From assembly GCA_036172265.1 (NCBI GenBank), contig JASFBA010000013.1:1-58519 (forward strand): a DNA stretch of 58,519 bases, read 5' to 3'. Position numbers and translations under genes: made by a program. The notes below the pieces were generated by a model. That model ran no database searches, was not told where the DNA came from, and was given only the letters and a program-made list of their open reading frames with translations. This stretch comes from JASFBA01 sp036172265 (lineage in GTDB: Bacteria; Chloroflexota; Chloroflexia; DTKN01). Shown here one piece after another: positions 8,797 through 18,549 of this stretch (position 1 is the first letter of the stretch; each line of letters starts with the position of its first letter).

Positions 8797-9445
8797 GACG
8801 ATCCGCGTCCTCCTGGTAGACGACCAGCGACTGATGCGTGAGGGACTGTGCGTCCTCCTGGAACTGGAGCCGGGGCTGGAAGTGGTGGGGGAGGCCGGCG
8901 ATGGGAAAGAGGCGCTGGAGGCCTATGCCGCCCTCCGGCCCGACGTGGTCCTGATGGACGTGCGGATGCCGGGGATGGACGGTGTGGAGACCACCCGCCG
9001 GCTGCGCGAACGTTGGCCGGATGCCCGCATCATCATCCTCACCACCTTCGACGACGACGCCTACGTCTTCGAAGGGCTGCGGGCCGGGGCGCTGGGCTAT
9101 CTCCTCAAGGACGTTTCCGGCGGCGATCTGGCGGAGGCGATTCGGACGGTAGCGGCCGGCGGGGCACTTCTCGCGCCTTCAGTGGCTCGTAAGGTAGTGG
9201 CCGAGTTCTCCCGTCTGGCCCCTCCTGCCCGTCTTCCGGATGAGGGCCTTCCGGAACCCCTCTCCGAACGGGAAAAGGAGGTGCTTCGCCTGGTGGCCCA
9301 GGGGTTGAGCAATCGGGAGATCGCCCAAAAACTTGTGCTGGCCGAAGGCACGGTAAAGAACCACGTCACGGCCATCCTCCAGAAACTCGGCGTGCGCGAC
9401 CGCACCCAAGCAGCATTGCGAGCCCGCCAATTGGGACTGCTTTAG
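8789..9445 (+). CDS. LuxR/NarL-family response regulator
   Basis: A 218-residue regulator with a receiver domain (residues 5-125, phospho-acceptor Asp57 in MDVRMPGMDG, conserved Lys in LLKDVSGGD) and a C-terminal LuxR helix-turn-helix (about 150-212, SEREKEVLRLVAQGLSNREIA). The ATG at 8789 overlaps the 3' end of the kinase gene by 8 bp, indicating translational coupling. It should bind DNA after phosphorylation by the preceding kinase. No target operator can be read from sequence alone. Confidence 0.93.
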   Translation: MAETIRVLLVDDQRLMREGLCVLLELEPGLEVVGEAGDGKEALEAYAALRPDVVLMDVRMPGMDGVETTRRLRERWPDARIIILTTFDDDAYVFEGLRAGALGYLLKDVSGGDLAEAIRTVAAGGALLAPSVARKVVAEFSRLAPPARLPDEGLPEPLSEREKEVLRLVAQGLSNREIAQKLVLAEGTVKNHVTAILQKLGVRDRTQAALRARQLGLL

Positions 9446-9454
9446 GTGTTTGTG

Positions 9455-9483
9455 GGTAGGCGAAGGCAATGCCTTCGTCTACC
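9455..9483 (+). terminator. GGGTAGGCGAAGGC-family palindrome after the two-component operon
   Basis: GGTAGGCGAAGGC (9455-9467) and GCCTTCGTCTACC (9471-9483) pair with one wobble around AAT. It begins 9 nt after the regulator stop. It is the second copy of the element at 7178. Confidence 0.6.
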
Positions 9484-9620
9484 TGAAAGGTCGGAGAAGC
9501 TTTAGCCATTCGAGCAGGAAATCTGTACCCGAACGTAACCGCCTGTGTCGCAGGCTAAATTCCGGTATGGAAATGTGGCCCGGAGCCACCGTCAGGTAGG
9601 TACACCCGAATGAGAAACCC

Positions 9621-11750
9621 ATGCCCAAACGAGAAAGACAAATTGACCATTCCTCTCTACCCAGGGTGAGAAAATACCTCCAGGGAGCGGTGCTCTGTGC
9701 CGGGGTCGTCCTCCTGGCAGCCTGCCTGGCTCCCACTCCTAATTCACGGAAGCCGACCCATCCCTCCCCCATTCCAACATCTTACCCGTCACCCCTTGTT
9801 CCTCCCTCTTTCCCAACTCGTTCTCCCCTTCCGACCCGGCCTACTTTCACTCCCCGTCCCACCCCGCTGCCCACGCCGCCCTGGCCGACCCCGCTGCCCA
9901 CGCCCACTCCGGCCTTGCCCCTTCGCCCGGATATGCAGGTGGCCACCTTTTTCTTCTACTGGCACGACTGCCCGGCCCACAACTGTGACCCGGCCCAGGC
10001 CTATGCCGTGCCACCGGGTTGGAGCGAACCGCTGGAAGGCGACCGCCGTCCCGGCGACGGCCTCTACTACTCCTCCCTCAACCGTGACTGGTACCTCCAG
10101 GAACTGCGCGACATGCAACTGGCCGGCATCGGGATCGTCCTGCCGGTAAGTTGGGGGGACCACCCCTCTCCCTGGTTTCGCACCGGAGTGCTTCAAGCCC
10201 TGGTCGAGGCCAACCGCCTGCTGGATCCGCCGTTGCGCATCGGCCTTTTCGACGATACCTCTTCCGAGGTGAGCGAATACAACGATTACCTGGACAACGG
10301 CCGCTTCGACGGCAGCGTTTACTTGGAGGGAGATGCCTTGCTGAACCTGGATGACCCCGCGGCCGGTTTCCTCTTCTACGACCGCAAGATCAAGCCCTTT
10401 TTCCAAACGATTCCCCAAGAGATGTGGGCTACCCATGACGGCCGGCCGGTGGAAGAGGGCGGCCGGCCGATCATCGTCGTCTACTCCACCGGGCGCATTT
10501 CCCACCTGGAACGGGCCGGCGCCCTTTGGGCCGGCATCAAGGCCGCCTTTGAGCGCGACTTCTACGACCGGAACGGCCGGCCGATCATCCCCTGGGTTAT
10601 CCTGGAAAACACCTGGTTTTCCGACGCCGCGAGGATGGGCACTCCTCCCATAGACGAGGTAGCCGACGGACGCTTCGCCTGGGGCGCTGCCCTGCAGGGG
10701 CCGAAATGGCATTCGCAGCACGGTACCTACGCCGTGGCCTCGGTCGGCCCGGGCTTTGACAACCACAAGGCCGGCTGGGCCCGGACCAAACTGGAGCAAC
10801 CGCGCCACCGCACTCCCGACGGACAGGAGGGCGACCCGGGCACATTCCTGCGCTGGAGCCTTGCGCAAATTCCGCCCCAGATCAACCTGCTCCTTATCGA
10901 GACCTGGAACGAAGTCTGGGAGGGGACCAACGTCTGCCGGGCCGCCTTTCCCTCTATCGGCGGCCGGGCCGTCCCGGAGGACTATTACCTGAACCTGCTA
11001 CGGGAAACGCTGCTGGGCCAGAGCCTCTGGTGGGCATCCCAGCCCTTTCCTCCCTCCTGGCCGGCACGCTTGGCCCCCAGGCGGGCATACCGCCTCTCCC
11101 TGGCGCTCCAGAATACCGGCACCCGCACCTGGTCGGAGGCAGGAGGGGAGCACCTGACGCTCGGAGGGACGCTCTTCCCGGCCGGCCAGGAAATATATCC
11201 GGCCCGCCCGGTGCGTCCTGGAGAGGTGGGCCATTTCACCATCGCCCTGGAGACGCCCCCTCAGACCGGCGTCTACACCTTCACCTGGCAGATGGAGGGG
11301 CCGGAGGGCCCCTTCGGCCCCCCAGCCCATTGGAGCATCGAGGTCGGGCCGCTGCCCCTGACCCCCACCTTCCAAGCACGAGTTCCGGTCGAGCCGCTCT
11401 CCTCTGGCCAAACCTTCTCCCTGACGGTGGAACTTTCCCCCTCGATTTCCCTCGCGGAGGTGCACTTGCAACTGCGCTTCGACCCGGCCTTCCTCTACCT
11501 GGCGGAGGTGCAGATGCTCCCCGGCCGGCCGGTGCGCCGCTGGAACGTCTCTGTAGATAACGAGCGAGGCTGGGCCGCCCTGGAGGCCTGGGGGGAGGCC
11601 GAGGAAGCGGTGCGTGAGGTGGTCCGGCTGCGCTGGCGGGCCCTTGCCCCCGGCACGGGCGGCTTCTGGGTAGAGGGGGGCGAACTCTGGGCTCAGGATG
11701 GGGCTGCTACGGCCTTGCCGGACCTGTGGGTCCCGGTGGTTGTTCGGTAG
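9621..11750 (+). CDS. Secreted lipoprotein: glycosidase-like (DUF5010/GH99-like) domain, NBR1-type Ig domain, cohesin-like domain
   Basis: A 709-residue exported protein. The N-terminus is a lipoprotein signal with lipobox LLAAC (Cys35). Residues 36-110 are a Pro/Thr/Ser-rich linker. Residues about 112-470 begin QVATFFFYWHDCPAH and resemble putative glycoside hydrolases of the DUF5010/GH71/GH99 type; the family is a recognition, not a proof. Residues about 483-575 (LQNTGTRTWSEAG...TFTWQM) look like a four-tryptophan NBR1-type Ig domain. Residues about 583-700 have the strand pattern of a cohesin-like domain (LQLRFDPAFLYLAEVQM). The protein ends LWVPVVVR, a tail shared with other exported proteins here. 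No promoter was recognised upstream. Confidence 0.75.
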   Translation: MPKRERQIDHSSLPRVRKYLQGAVLCAGVVLLAACLAPTPNSRKPTHPSPIPTSYPSPLVPPSFPTRSPLPTRPTFTPRPTPLPTPPWPTPLPTPTPALPLRPDMQVATFFFYWHDCPAHNCDPAQAYAVPPGWSEPLEGDRRPGDGLYYSSLNRDWYLQELRDMQLAGIGIVLPVSWGDHPSPWFRTGVLQALVEANRLLDPPLRIGLFDDTSSEVSEYNDYLDNGRFDGSVYLEGDALLNLDDPAAGFLFYDRKIKPFFQTIPQEMWATHDGRPVEEGGRPIIVVYSTGRISHLERAGALWAGIKAAFERDFYDRNGRPIIPWVILENTWFSDAARMGTPPIDEVADGRFAWGAALQGPKWHSQHGTYAVASVGPGFDNHKAGWARTKLEQPRHRTPDGQEGDPGTFLRWSLAQIPPQINLLLIETWNEVWEGTNVCRAAFPSIGGRAVPEDYYLNLLRETLLGQSLWWASQPFPPSWPARLAPRRAYRLSLALQNTGTRTWSEAGGEHLTLGGTLFPAGQEIYPARPVRPGEVGHFTIALETPPQTGVYTFTWQMEGPEGPFGPPAHWSIEVGPLPLTPTFQARVPVEPLSSGQTFSLTVELSPSISLAEVHLQLRFDPAFLYLAEVQMLPGRPVRRWNVSVDNERGWAALEAWGEAEEAVREVVRLRWRALAPGTGGFWVEGGELWAQDGAATALPDLWVPVVVR

Positions 11751-11876
11751 AGAATCGGAAATACGGCCAGCGGTTCCTCAGCACCGGCGGGCTACTGCCC
11801 GGTTTCATAACCGCCAAGACAGGAGGGCACCAAGATCTTGGAATTCCTTAGAAACTATCTCCAACCACATCATCGT

Positions 11877-11903
11877 AAGGGGCGGGTTCAGAACCCGCTC
11901 CTT
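11877..11903. repeat. Palindromic repeat AGGGGCGGGTT-CAG-AACCCGCTCCT
   Basis: Two 11-bp arms with one G-T wobble sit between the convergent lipoprotein and SdrD genes. It is a further copy of the family at 7221. A short CACCAAG-type fragment precedes it near 11814-11840. It could act as a bidirectional stem-loop for the two converging transcripts. Confidence 0.6.
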
Positions 11904-11939
11904 AGTGCTTCGTCCCTGGCGGTGGGTAGTTACCGGAAT

Positions 11940-14900
11940 TCAACGGGCAACCAGGGGAAAGAAGATGGCATAAAGCGCCCTGGCGACGACGGGGCCGTGC
12001 TGGGTGTGCGCCCCGTTCAGGTCCACATCCTCCAGGATGTACTCGTACATCACCCCTGGCACGGCCTGCTCATCGAAGAAAGAGTAGATCGTGCCTTCAC
12101 CCTGGCCGGGAGCACGGGAGGGAATGAGGTGCTCATTGAGCCGGGTAAGGGCTTGGGTACCGGCCGGCCGGCGGTAGAGGTAAAAGCCCAGGTTGTTCAC
12201 CTCACTGGCCGTCTCCCAGGTCACCAGGACGCTGCCGGCCTGCCCGCGGGCGGCGAAGGAGACTAGTCGCACCGCCGTCGGGAAAATCGGCCACCGGTAG
12301 TCCTCCACTTCGCCGTTGTAGGCCAGGCCCTGCGGGCTCAGGGCGAAGGGCTTGCCGTCGTACAGGCGGAAGCGGGCGTTTACGTACTGGGTCATGGTGG
12401 CCGTGCTCGGAACGGTCACGTAAAGGGTGTGGCTTCCTGCCGCCTGCGGGCCAAAGTCCCACACCTCGTTGGCCTCGCCAAAGTCGCCGTCCTCGTTCCA
12501 GTCGAAAAAGCCCGCCAGGTAGCCGTTGTTCCCGACAACCGTGACCGTCAGGGTGACGACGTTGCCCGGGAACCAGTTTGCGTTGGGGGCCGGGGTAACG
12601 CCGTTCTCGTCGTCTATGCCACGGTAGTCGTCGCCGGTGGCCGAGACGTCGGGGAGGCTGTCGCCGTCCCCATCGGGGGGAATGCCGGCCGGCCCCAGGT
12701 AGAGGTTGCCGATCACGTGCCGGGCTCCCTCGCTCACCAGTTTGGTCTTGTAGGTGTCCGGTAGGTCGCCAAAGTCCATGGTGGAGTAGAAGCCAAAGTC
12801 AACGTTGGACACCGAGGCATTGTTGATCGTGGTCAAGGGCGGGTAGCCGTAGTTGAGGCAAACAGTGCACTTGTTCGGCAGTTCGTTGGGCGAAGAGGTC
12901 ATCGTCATCCCGGCCAGTTTGGGCTCGCTGGGGTTCAACGAAACGTAATAGTTGCCGTTGGGCAGGTTGTTGAAGAGGTAATAGCCGTTCGCGTCAGTGG
13001 TTGTGGAACCGATCAGCAGACGGTTGCTGTTATACAGATAAACGGTGATGCCCTGGTAGGGCAGGTCGCCGTTGGCCGGGGTATAATAGCCGCCGTCGTT
13101 ATCCTCGTCGTAGAAGACGGAGCCGCTGAGGCTGAACGCGCCGCTATAGCGGTAGCCAAAGTCGCGGGTCAGGTTGGTCCGGTTGCCCGGCGAAAGTGTC
13201 GCCAGACCGATGTTGTCGCACACTGTGCAGGGGTTCGGTTCATCAGGGTCATAGGAGAGCGTGAGGCCGGGAGGGAAATCGGGGTCGGTGGTGTCCACCC
13301 GCACATTGTAGCCGTCGTCGGGAAGGTTGCCAAAGATGTATTTGCCGTCGGAGTCGGTGACGGTCGTGCCCACGAGGACATCGTCGGCCGTATTGGGCAG
13401 GCCGTCGGGGCCGTTGCTATAGAGCCGCACGGTAATGTAAGGAACACCCGGTTCGCCCGTGTCCTGCGCCCCGTTCACGTCCACGTCAATCCAGAGCGTA
13501 TCGCCGATGACCCCCTCGGGCTTGTAGCCAAAGTCGCGGCTGCGGTCTACCTGGCCGGGGTAGAGGTACAGGCCGGATTGGCTGTCGCAAGTGGCCCCGC
13601 TGCACGGGCTGGTCAGGTCGGGGTCGCCGGTCTGGGCGAAGCCGGGGGGGAGGGTGGTGGTATCCACCACCACCACATAGTTGCCGGCCGGCAGGCCGGT
13701 GAACTCGTAGATGCCGCTTGGATCGGTAGTGTCGGTGGCGTAGAGGGTATCGGTGCCGGGATCATAGACACCGTTGCCGTTGACGTCGTTATATAACCGG
13801 ACGCTCACGCCGGAGATCCCCGGCTCGCCCAGGTCCTGGATGCCGTCGGCATCGTTATCCTGCCAGATATAGTCGCCGATAATGCCGCCTGGGGTGAAGC
13901 CAAAGTCGGCGTCCAGGTAACTCTCGCCTGTACCCAGGGGCCCGGCGGTGCCCTTGACATCATGCGGGTCGTTGGCAGTGCTCAGGACGTAGCGATTGCC
14001 ATAGCCGTCGGTGGGCAACTGTGGATCGGTGGTGTCCACGTCCACCAGGTAGTTGCCGGAGTGCAAACCGCTGAACAGGTATAGGCCGTTGGCGTCGGTG
14101 GAAGTGCTGGCCACCAGGGCATCGCCGGTGTCCACAACGCCGTTGTTGTTACTATCCTCATAGAGGTTGACGGTGATGCCGGCGATGCCGGGCTCGCCCG
14201 TGTCCTGCACGCCGTCGCCGTCGTCGTCCCGCCAGACAAAGTCACCGATGCTGCTGGAGCCATAGGGCTGGTAGCCAAAGTCTACCGTCAGATCGTCGGG
14301 CCCCAGGGTGGCACTGCCGTCGTCGTCACAGGTCGTGCAAACGCCGGCCTCATCGGGGTCCTGGGTCTGGCGGTAGCCGGTGGGGAAATCGGCGTCGTTC
14401 CTGTCCACCAAGACGATGTAATTGCCGGCCCCGCAGTTGGTGAACAGGTACACGCCGCTGGCGTCGGTTGCTGCCGTGGCCACCAGGCCGTCGGTGAGCG
14501 GGTCAATCACCCCGTCGCCGTTGTCGTCCTGGTACAGGTAGACGGTGATGTTGGCGATACCCTCCTCGCCGGCGTCCTGGGTGCCGTCGCCGTCCCAGTC
14601 GGCGTAGATGGTGTCGCCGACCTGGAAGGTGCCGGTGCGGTAGTAGCCAAAGTCGTAGGAGCCGTGCAGGCGGCCGGCGGTGACGGTGACGCCGGCGAAC
14701 TGGTGGTCGCCCGGCGCTCCTTCGGGGTCGCGGGTATTGATCCAATCGGCTCCGAGTGGAGCCAACGTGTTAGCGATGCCGACGTAGTAGGTGACCCCGC
14801 CGGTCAGGTTGCCAAAGCGATAGTTGCCGTTGGCGTCGGTGGTGGTGGTCTGGATTTGGTTAGCGCTGGTGCAGGGCGTCGAGGTGCACAAGTAGACGGT

Positions 14901-17900
14901 GACGCCCGAGATGCCGTTGTCGCCGGCCTCTTTGTTGGAATCGCCGTCGGCATCGTTCCAGACGTTGCCGTAGATGGCCGCGGGGAAGCGGTAGCCAAAG
15001 TCCTGCAATAAGTTATCGGCGGCGTTGACAATGGTGAGGACGCTGCGGTTGGCCGAGGCGCCGCCGATCCCGTCGGCGTCATAGGTCTGGGTCCAGCCCG
15101 GAGGCAGGGTAGAGGTATCAACGGCCACGGTCCATTGGCCGTCGCGGACGCCGTCGAAGTAGTAGATGCCGTTGGCATTGGTCCAGGTCGTTTTGACGGC
15201 GTTGCTGCTGTTGCAGGGGTTGGCGTTGCCGGCGCACAGGTACACGCGGGCGTTGGGGATGCCCTGCTCGCCGGCGTCCTGGACCCCGTCGCCGTCCTCG
15301 TCGTTCCAGACATAGTCGCCGATGCGGGCCGTGGGGTTGATGGTGTGGTTCACGCAGGAAGAGGCGGCGTTGACCGCCCGGCCGCTGACAAAGTAGGCAT
15401 CGGTCACGTTGCCGCAGTTCTGGTGGGTGGTGGGGCTATTGCCCGGCGGTTCCAAGGCGGTAAAGACGACGGTGACGTACTTGGTCTGGCCGGGGTAGAG
15501 CGGCCCCACGTTGTTCCAGGTGATCGTCCCGCCGGCCACGCTGCTCTGCGTCGGGGTGGCGGAGACGAACTGGAGTTTGGTGTTGTCAAAGGTGTCGGTC
15601 AGCGGCAGCGGGTCAATCGTGTTGGCGGGATCGCCGCAGGTCTGGTCGGTGGTGACACGGAAGCCGAGGGCGTCCAGGTACAGGGCGCCGCTGTCGCTGC
15701 CACCGTTCTTCTGCTGATCCAGCCGCAGCCCCAGATCGAGGCTGAAGTCGTTCCAATCCCAGGAACCGCCCGGAGCATAGGCGGTGACGTCTTTGGCGAT
15801 TAGTCCGGCATTGGCGCTGCCGACATGGTTGTTAAATTCAGCGGTCGAGATGGCGATCGGGGTGGGATTCAACTGTGTGGTGCCGGAGAGGACCAGGAAA
15901 GTAGCATAGTCGTCCACCAGGGCCGGGTTCACATAGACCTGGAAAATGGCCTCGACCGTAATGATGTTGCCGCCCCGGTTGCCAAGGTTGTAGGTGCGCC
16001 CATCGATCCACTTGTTGTTGCCGGTGCTCCAGTCGCCATAGGCATAGAGGCCGTCGGGGCCGGTGGAGCCGAAGGCGTTGGTGTAATTGACAAAGTTCTT
16101 GGGAGGGCTACCGGTGGTGCCTCCCTGGGCCCAGACCTTGTACTGGCAGGCGGCCGGCTGGCCGGAGCCGTTGCCAGGCAGGTTGTTGATCAGGGTGATG
16201 CGATAGATCACCTGGCTGCCCTCGTAGGAGGGGTTCTCCGAGGTCAATGTCTTGACGAGGGTGAGGGCCGGCCCGAAGCCAAAGTCGGCATCGCGGTAGG
16301 AGACGCCCAGTGGGTTCGTTCCGCCGGGGTCCAGGGCCACAGCGCGGATCTTGGGCGTGGTCAGGCCGTAGCCGGTGGGCAGGTCAGAGTCCTGTGAATC
16401 CACGACGGAGAGGTAGTTGCCGTCGGGCAGGTTGGTAAAGGTGTAGTAACCGTTTGTGCCCAGGTAGGTGTAGGTGTCCATCGTGGACAGGAGCACGTCG
16501 CCCCCGTCCAGTGCCCGGTCGCCGTTCTTGTCCCAGTAGAGCGACACGGCGATGGCGTTGATACCCGGTTCTCCGGCATCCTGGACGGCATCCGCGTCCT
16601 CATCGCGCCAGACCCAGTCGCCCAGTTTGTTGTTGCCCTGGACCATGGTCATAGCGCAAGCCCGGTCGAAGGGGATGCCCTCGCCGAAGCGGCCGTCGGC
16701 GCAGTTTTCGATGAAAGAGGGGCCGGAGTAGGAAATCGGGACGGTGGCCTGGTACTGGGCATAGGAGCCGGAGGAGCCGGCCGGCAGGGCGTCGTTCAGC
16801 CACCACTGGAGGATGACCTTGTTATCGGGCCAGGTGCTGAGCACGGTGCCCGGGTCGGTCAGGCTCCAGGTAGCACCGCTGTCGGTAGAATAGCGCCGGG
16901 TGACGCCGGTGTTGGGGGAGTAGGAGAGGTAGTAGGTAGCGCTACCGCCCACGTACTGCATCCCGTCGGGGACGGTGTCGCTGATGACCAGGGGGGTCGT
17001 TCCGCCGGTGGAAAGCCCCATTCCAGCATCGGAGGTGCCGGTGTTGGCGAAGGGGATGCGGTAGGTGGTCGTCCCGCCCAGCGGGATCACGTTCGGGTTG
17101 GAGGATTTATCTATGGTGACCTTGGGCGCATAACTCCCCACCGGCGGGATGGCCGTGCCGTAGTCTCCGCTGAACTTTTCGTTGTCGTAACCGGAGGCCA
17201 CTTCCTGGTAGGGAGAAAGTGCCGTAGCACAGGGGCCGCTCATGGCCTGGAAGGTGTAATAGACCTCGCCGCGGGTGCCGGTGTTGTCCGGCGGCAGGTT
17301 GGTGAAGTAGAGCGGGCCGCCGTAGAGTGGATCAGGTTCCAGGTCACTCGTGTGCAGAATCATATCGGGGTTGCCGCCGGAACGGGTGACGGTGAGGATG
17401 CTGCTGACCCGGACGATGCGGAAGCAACTGGGGTCGTAGGAAGCGTCGCCGACGGGCTGCAGCCAGGCGTTATAGTCTGGCACAAAGTCCAGGTCGTTGT
17501 CAAAGCCTTTGTTGATGACGCCCAGTTCGTAGAGGATGCCGTTGGTGGTGATCAGCCCGCCGGCCTCGACGGTATCGGACTTGGTGTTGAACCACTGCCC
17601 GTCGGGGTTGGGCTTGATCTTGTTGGCCATGGCCGAGATCTCGTTGCGCATGGTCATCGTCCAGGTCTTGTTGTCTGTGGAACCCTGGGCCGAAGTGGCC
17701 CACATGTCGAACTGCAGCCAGAGGTCGTCATCGGGCTTGATCGAATCGCCCCAGACGGGGTCCCCGGCACAGGGGGGAGGGTCCGGTATCCACGGGGGTC
17801 CCTGGTTCTCACACTGCGGATAAGTAAAATGCCAGTACTGGACCTTGCACTCCCCTGGCGCAAGGGTGCCCACAAAGCGCCGGGCATCGGATGTGCCCAG

Positions 17901-18347
17901 TTGCCCACCGAGGTGGGTGAAGGCATAGTTGCCGGTGTTGGCCAGGGCCGGATGCTGGGCGATGAAGCCAGGGTCGGAACTGCGCCGGGCAGGGTAGATG
18001 CCAGGGGCAAAGGTGGTGGTGTCGGTATAATTACCGATATAAGCGACAACACCCGTCAGGTCCGCATCGCCGGTGTTGCAGAAGCGGCCGAATACGGTGG
18101 CTACGGAAGGCGCATAGGTGGAGGGAGAAGTAACGTTCGAGTCCACCACGAGGTTGTAGGCGGCGACGATTTCAACCTGAAGCGTGCCGGCCGCCTGGAC
18201 GGCGCGGGTAGGAGAAAGGGACAGGTTGAGCAAGGGGAAGAGGAGCAAAAGCAGCGCAGACACGCCGATCAGCGTCCCCATCCAGGTCCTGCTTTTACCT
18301 CGGATCCGCACCCAGAGGTCCGAACCTGGGCGATTTCCTTCGTTCAT
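11940..18347 (-). CDS. Giant exported SdrD-B repeat / GEVED adhesin-like protein
   Basis: A 2,135-residue surface or secreted protein. Residues about 22-55 form the export signal (a charged start, then a hydrophobic run ending TRAVQA). The first 550 residues hold DUF11-like beta domains. Eight SdrD-B-like units begin near residues 574, 1007, 1124, 1240, 1364, 1489, 1612 and 1739, each with a calcium-loop pattern such as DEDGDGVQDAGEQG. The gap between units 1 and 2 holds another DUF11-like region. A GEVED domain follows (about 1856-2018, motif YNGEVEDYRWP), then a FN3-like domain (TWETASEVNNLGFYLYR). The tail is IFFPLVAR. The ATG at 18347 follows GGAGGA. Such proteins are usually adhesins or cell-surface fibres; the role here is inferred. 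Confidence 0.85.
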   Translation of the reverse strand: MNEGNRPGSDLWVRIRGKSRTWMGTLIGVSALLLLLFPLLNLSLSPTRAVQAAGTLQVEIVAAYNLVVDSNVTSPSTYAPSVATVFGRFCNTGDADLTGVVAYIGNYTDTTTFAPGIYPARRSSDPGFIAQHPALANTGNYAFTHLGGQLGTSDARRFVGTLAPGECKVQYWHFTYPQCENQGPPWIPDPPPCAGDPVWGDSIKPDDDLWLQFDMWATSAQGSTDNKTWTMTMRNEISAMANKIKPNPDGQWFNTKSDTVEAGGLITTNGILYELGVINKGFDNDLDFVPDYNAWLQPVGDASYDPSCFRIVRVSSILTVTRSGGNPDMILHTSDLEPDPLYGGPLYFTNLPPDNTGTRGEVYYTFQAMSGPCATALSPYQEVASGYDNEKFSGDYGTAIPPVGSYAPKVTIDKSSNPNVIPLGGTTTYRIPFANTGTSDAGMGLSTGGTTPLVISDTVPDGMQYVGGSATYYLSYSPNTGVTRRYSTDSGATWSLTDPGTVLSTWPDNKVILQWWLNDALPAGSSGSYAQYQATVPISYSGPSFIENCADGRFGEGIPFDRACAMTMVQGNNKLGDWVWRDEDADAVQDAGEPGINAIAVSLYWDKNGDRALDGGDVLLSTMDTYTYLGTNGYYTFTNLPDGNYLSVVDSQDSDLPTGYGLTTPKIRAVALDPGGTNPLGVSYRDADFGFGPALTLVKTLTSENPSYEGSQVIYRITLINNLPGNGSGQPAACQYKVWAQGGTTGSPPKNFVNYTNAFGSTGPDGLYAYGDWSTGNNKWIDGRTYNLGNRGGNIITVEAIFQVYVNPALVDDYATFLVLSGTTQLNPTPIAISTAEFNNHVGSANAGLIAKDVTAYAPGGSWDWNDFSLDLGLRLDQQKNGGSDSGALYLDALGFRVTTDQTCGDPANTIDPLPLTDTFDNTKLQFVSATPTQSSVAGGTITWNNVGPLYPGQTKYVTVVFTALEPPGNSPTTHQNCGNVTDAYFVSGRAVNAASSCVNHTINPTARIGDYVWNDEDGDGVQDAGEQGIPNARVYLCAGNANPCNSSNAVKTTWTNANGIYYFDGVRDGQWTVAVDTSTLPPGWTQTYDADGIGGASANRSVLTIVNAADNLLQDFGYRFPAAIYGNVWNDADGDSNKEAGDNGISGVTVYLCTSTPCTSANQIQTTTTDANGNYRFGNLTGGVTYYVGIANTLAPLGADWINTRDPEGAPGDHQFAGVTVTAGRLHGSYDFGYYRTGTFQVGDTIYADWDGDGTQDAGEEGIANITVYLYQDDNGDGVIDPLTDGLVATAATDASGVYLFTNCGAGNYIVLVDRNDADFPTGYRQTQDPDEAGVCTTCDDDGSATLGPDDLTVDFGYQPYGSSSIGDFVWRDDDGDGVQDTGEPGIAGITVNLYEDSNNNGVVDTGDALVASTSTDANGLYLFSGLHSGNYLVDVDTTDPQLPTDGYGNRYVLSTANDPHDVKGTAGPLGTGESYLDADFGFTPGGIIGDYIWQDNDADGIQDLGEPGISGVSVRLYNDVNGNGVYDPGTDTLYATDTTDPSGIYEFTGLPAGNYVVVVDTTTLPPGFAQTGDPDLTSPCSGATCDSQSGLYLYPGQVDRSRDFGYKPEGVIGDTLWIDVDVNGAQDTGEPGVPYITVRLYSNGPDGLPNTADDVLVGTTVTDSDGKYIFGNLPDDGYNVRVDTTDPDFPPGLTLSYDPDEPNPCTVCDNIGLATLSPGNRTNLTRDFGYRYSGAFSLSGSVFYDEDNDGGYYTPANGDLPYQGITVYLYNSNRLLIGSTTTDANGYYLFNNLPNGNYYVSLNPSEPKLAGMTMTSSPNELPNKCTVCLNYGYPPLTTINNASVSNVDFGFYSTMDFGDLPDTYKTKLVSEGARHVIGNLYLGPAGIPPDGDGDSLPDVSATGDDYRGIDDENGVTPAPNANWFPGNVVTLTVTVVGNNGYLAGFFDWNEDGDFGEANEVWDFGPQAAGSHTLYVTVPSTATMTQYVNARFRLYDGKPFALSPQGLAYNGEVEDYRWPIFPTAVRLVSFAARGQAGSVLVTWETASEVNNLGFYLYRRPAGTQALTRLNEHLIPSRAPGQGEGTIYSFFDEQAVPGVMYEYILEDVDLNGAHTQHGPVVARALYAIFFPLVAR

Positions 18348-18496
18348 TTTTTCTTCCTCCGGCCGGCAGAGGGAAAAGGATGCCTAGAGGAAAGCCGGTT
18401 CTAACGAAGACGGTCCCGATCGTAATTCTCACTTCGCCTATCGTCGGGGACAGAAGAGGTCTTTATGGAGGATAGGACAAAGTGTTTGTAATAATT

Positions 18497-18502
18497 ATTA
18501 TA
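18497..18502 (-). promoter_or_regulatory. Possible -10 box for the SdrD-repeat gene
   Basis: On the minus strand this AT-rich stretch reads GATGTATAATAATT, giving TATAAT about 150 nt before the start codon. No convincing -35 lies 17 bp upstream. It lies in the 202-bp gap between hutU and the SdrD gene, which is otherwise featureless. Confidence 0.35.
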
Positions 18503-18549
18503 CATCATGTCGAAAAGAGAATCGAGAGGCGAAAATTACAATCCGATGA

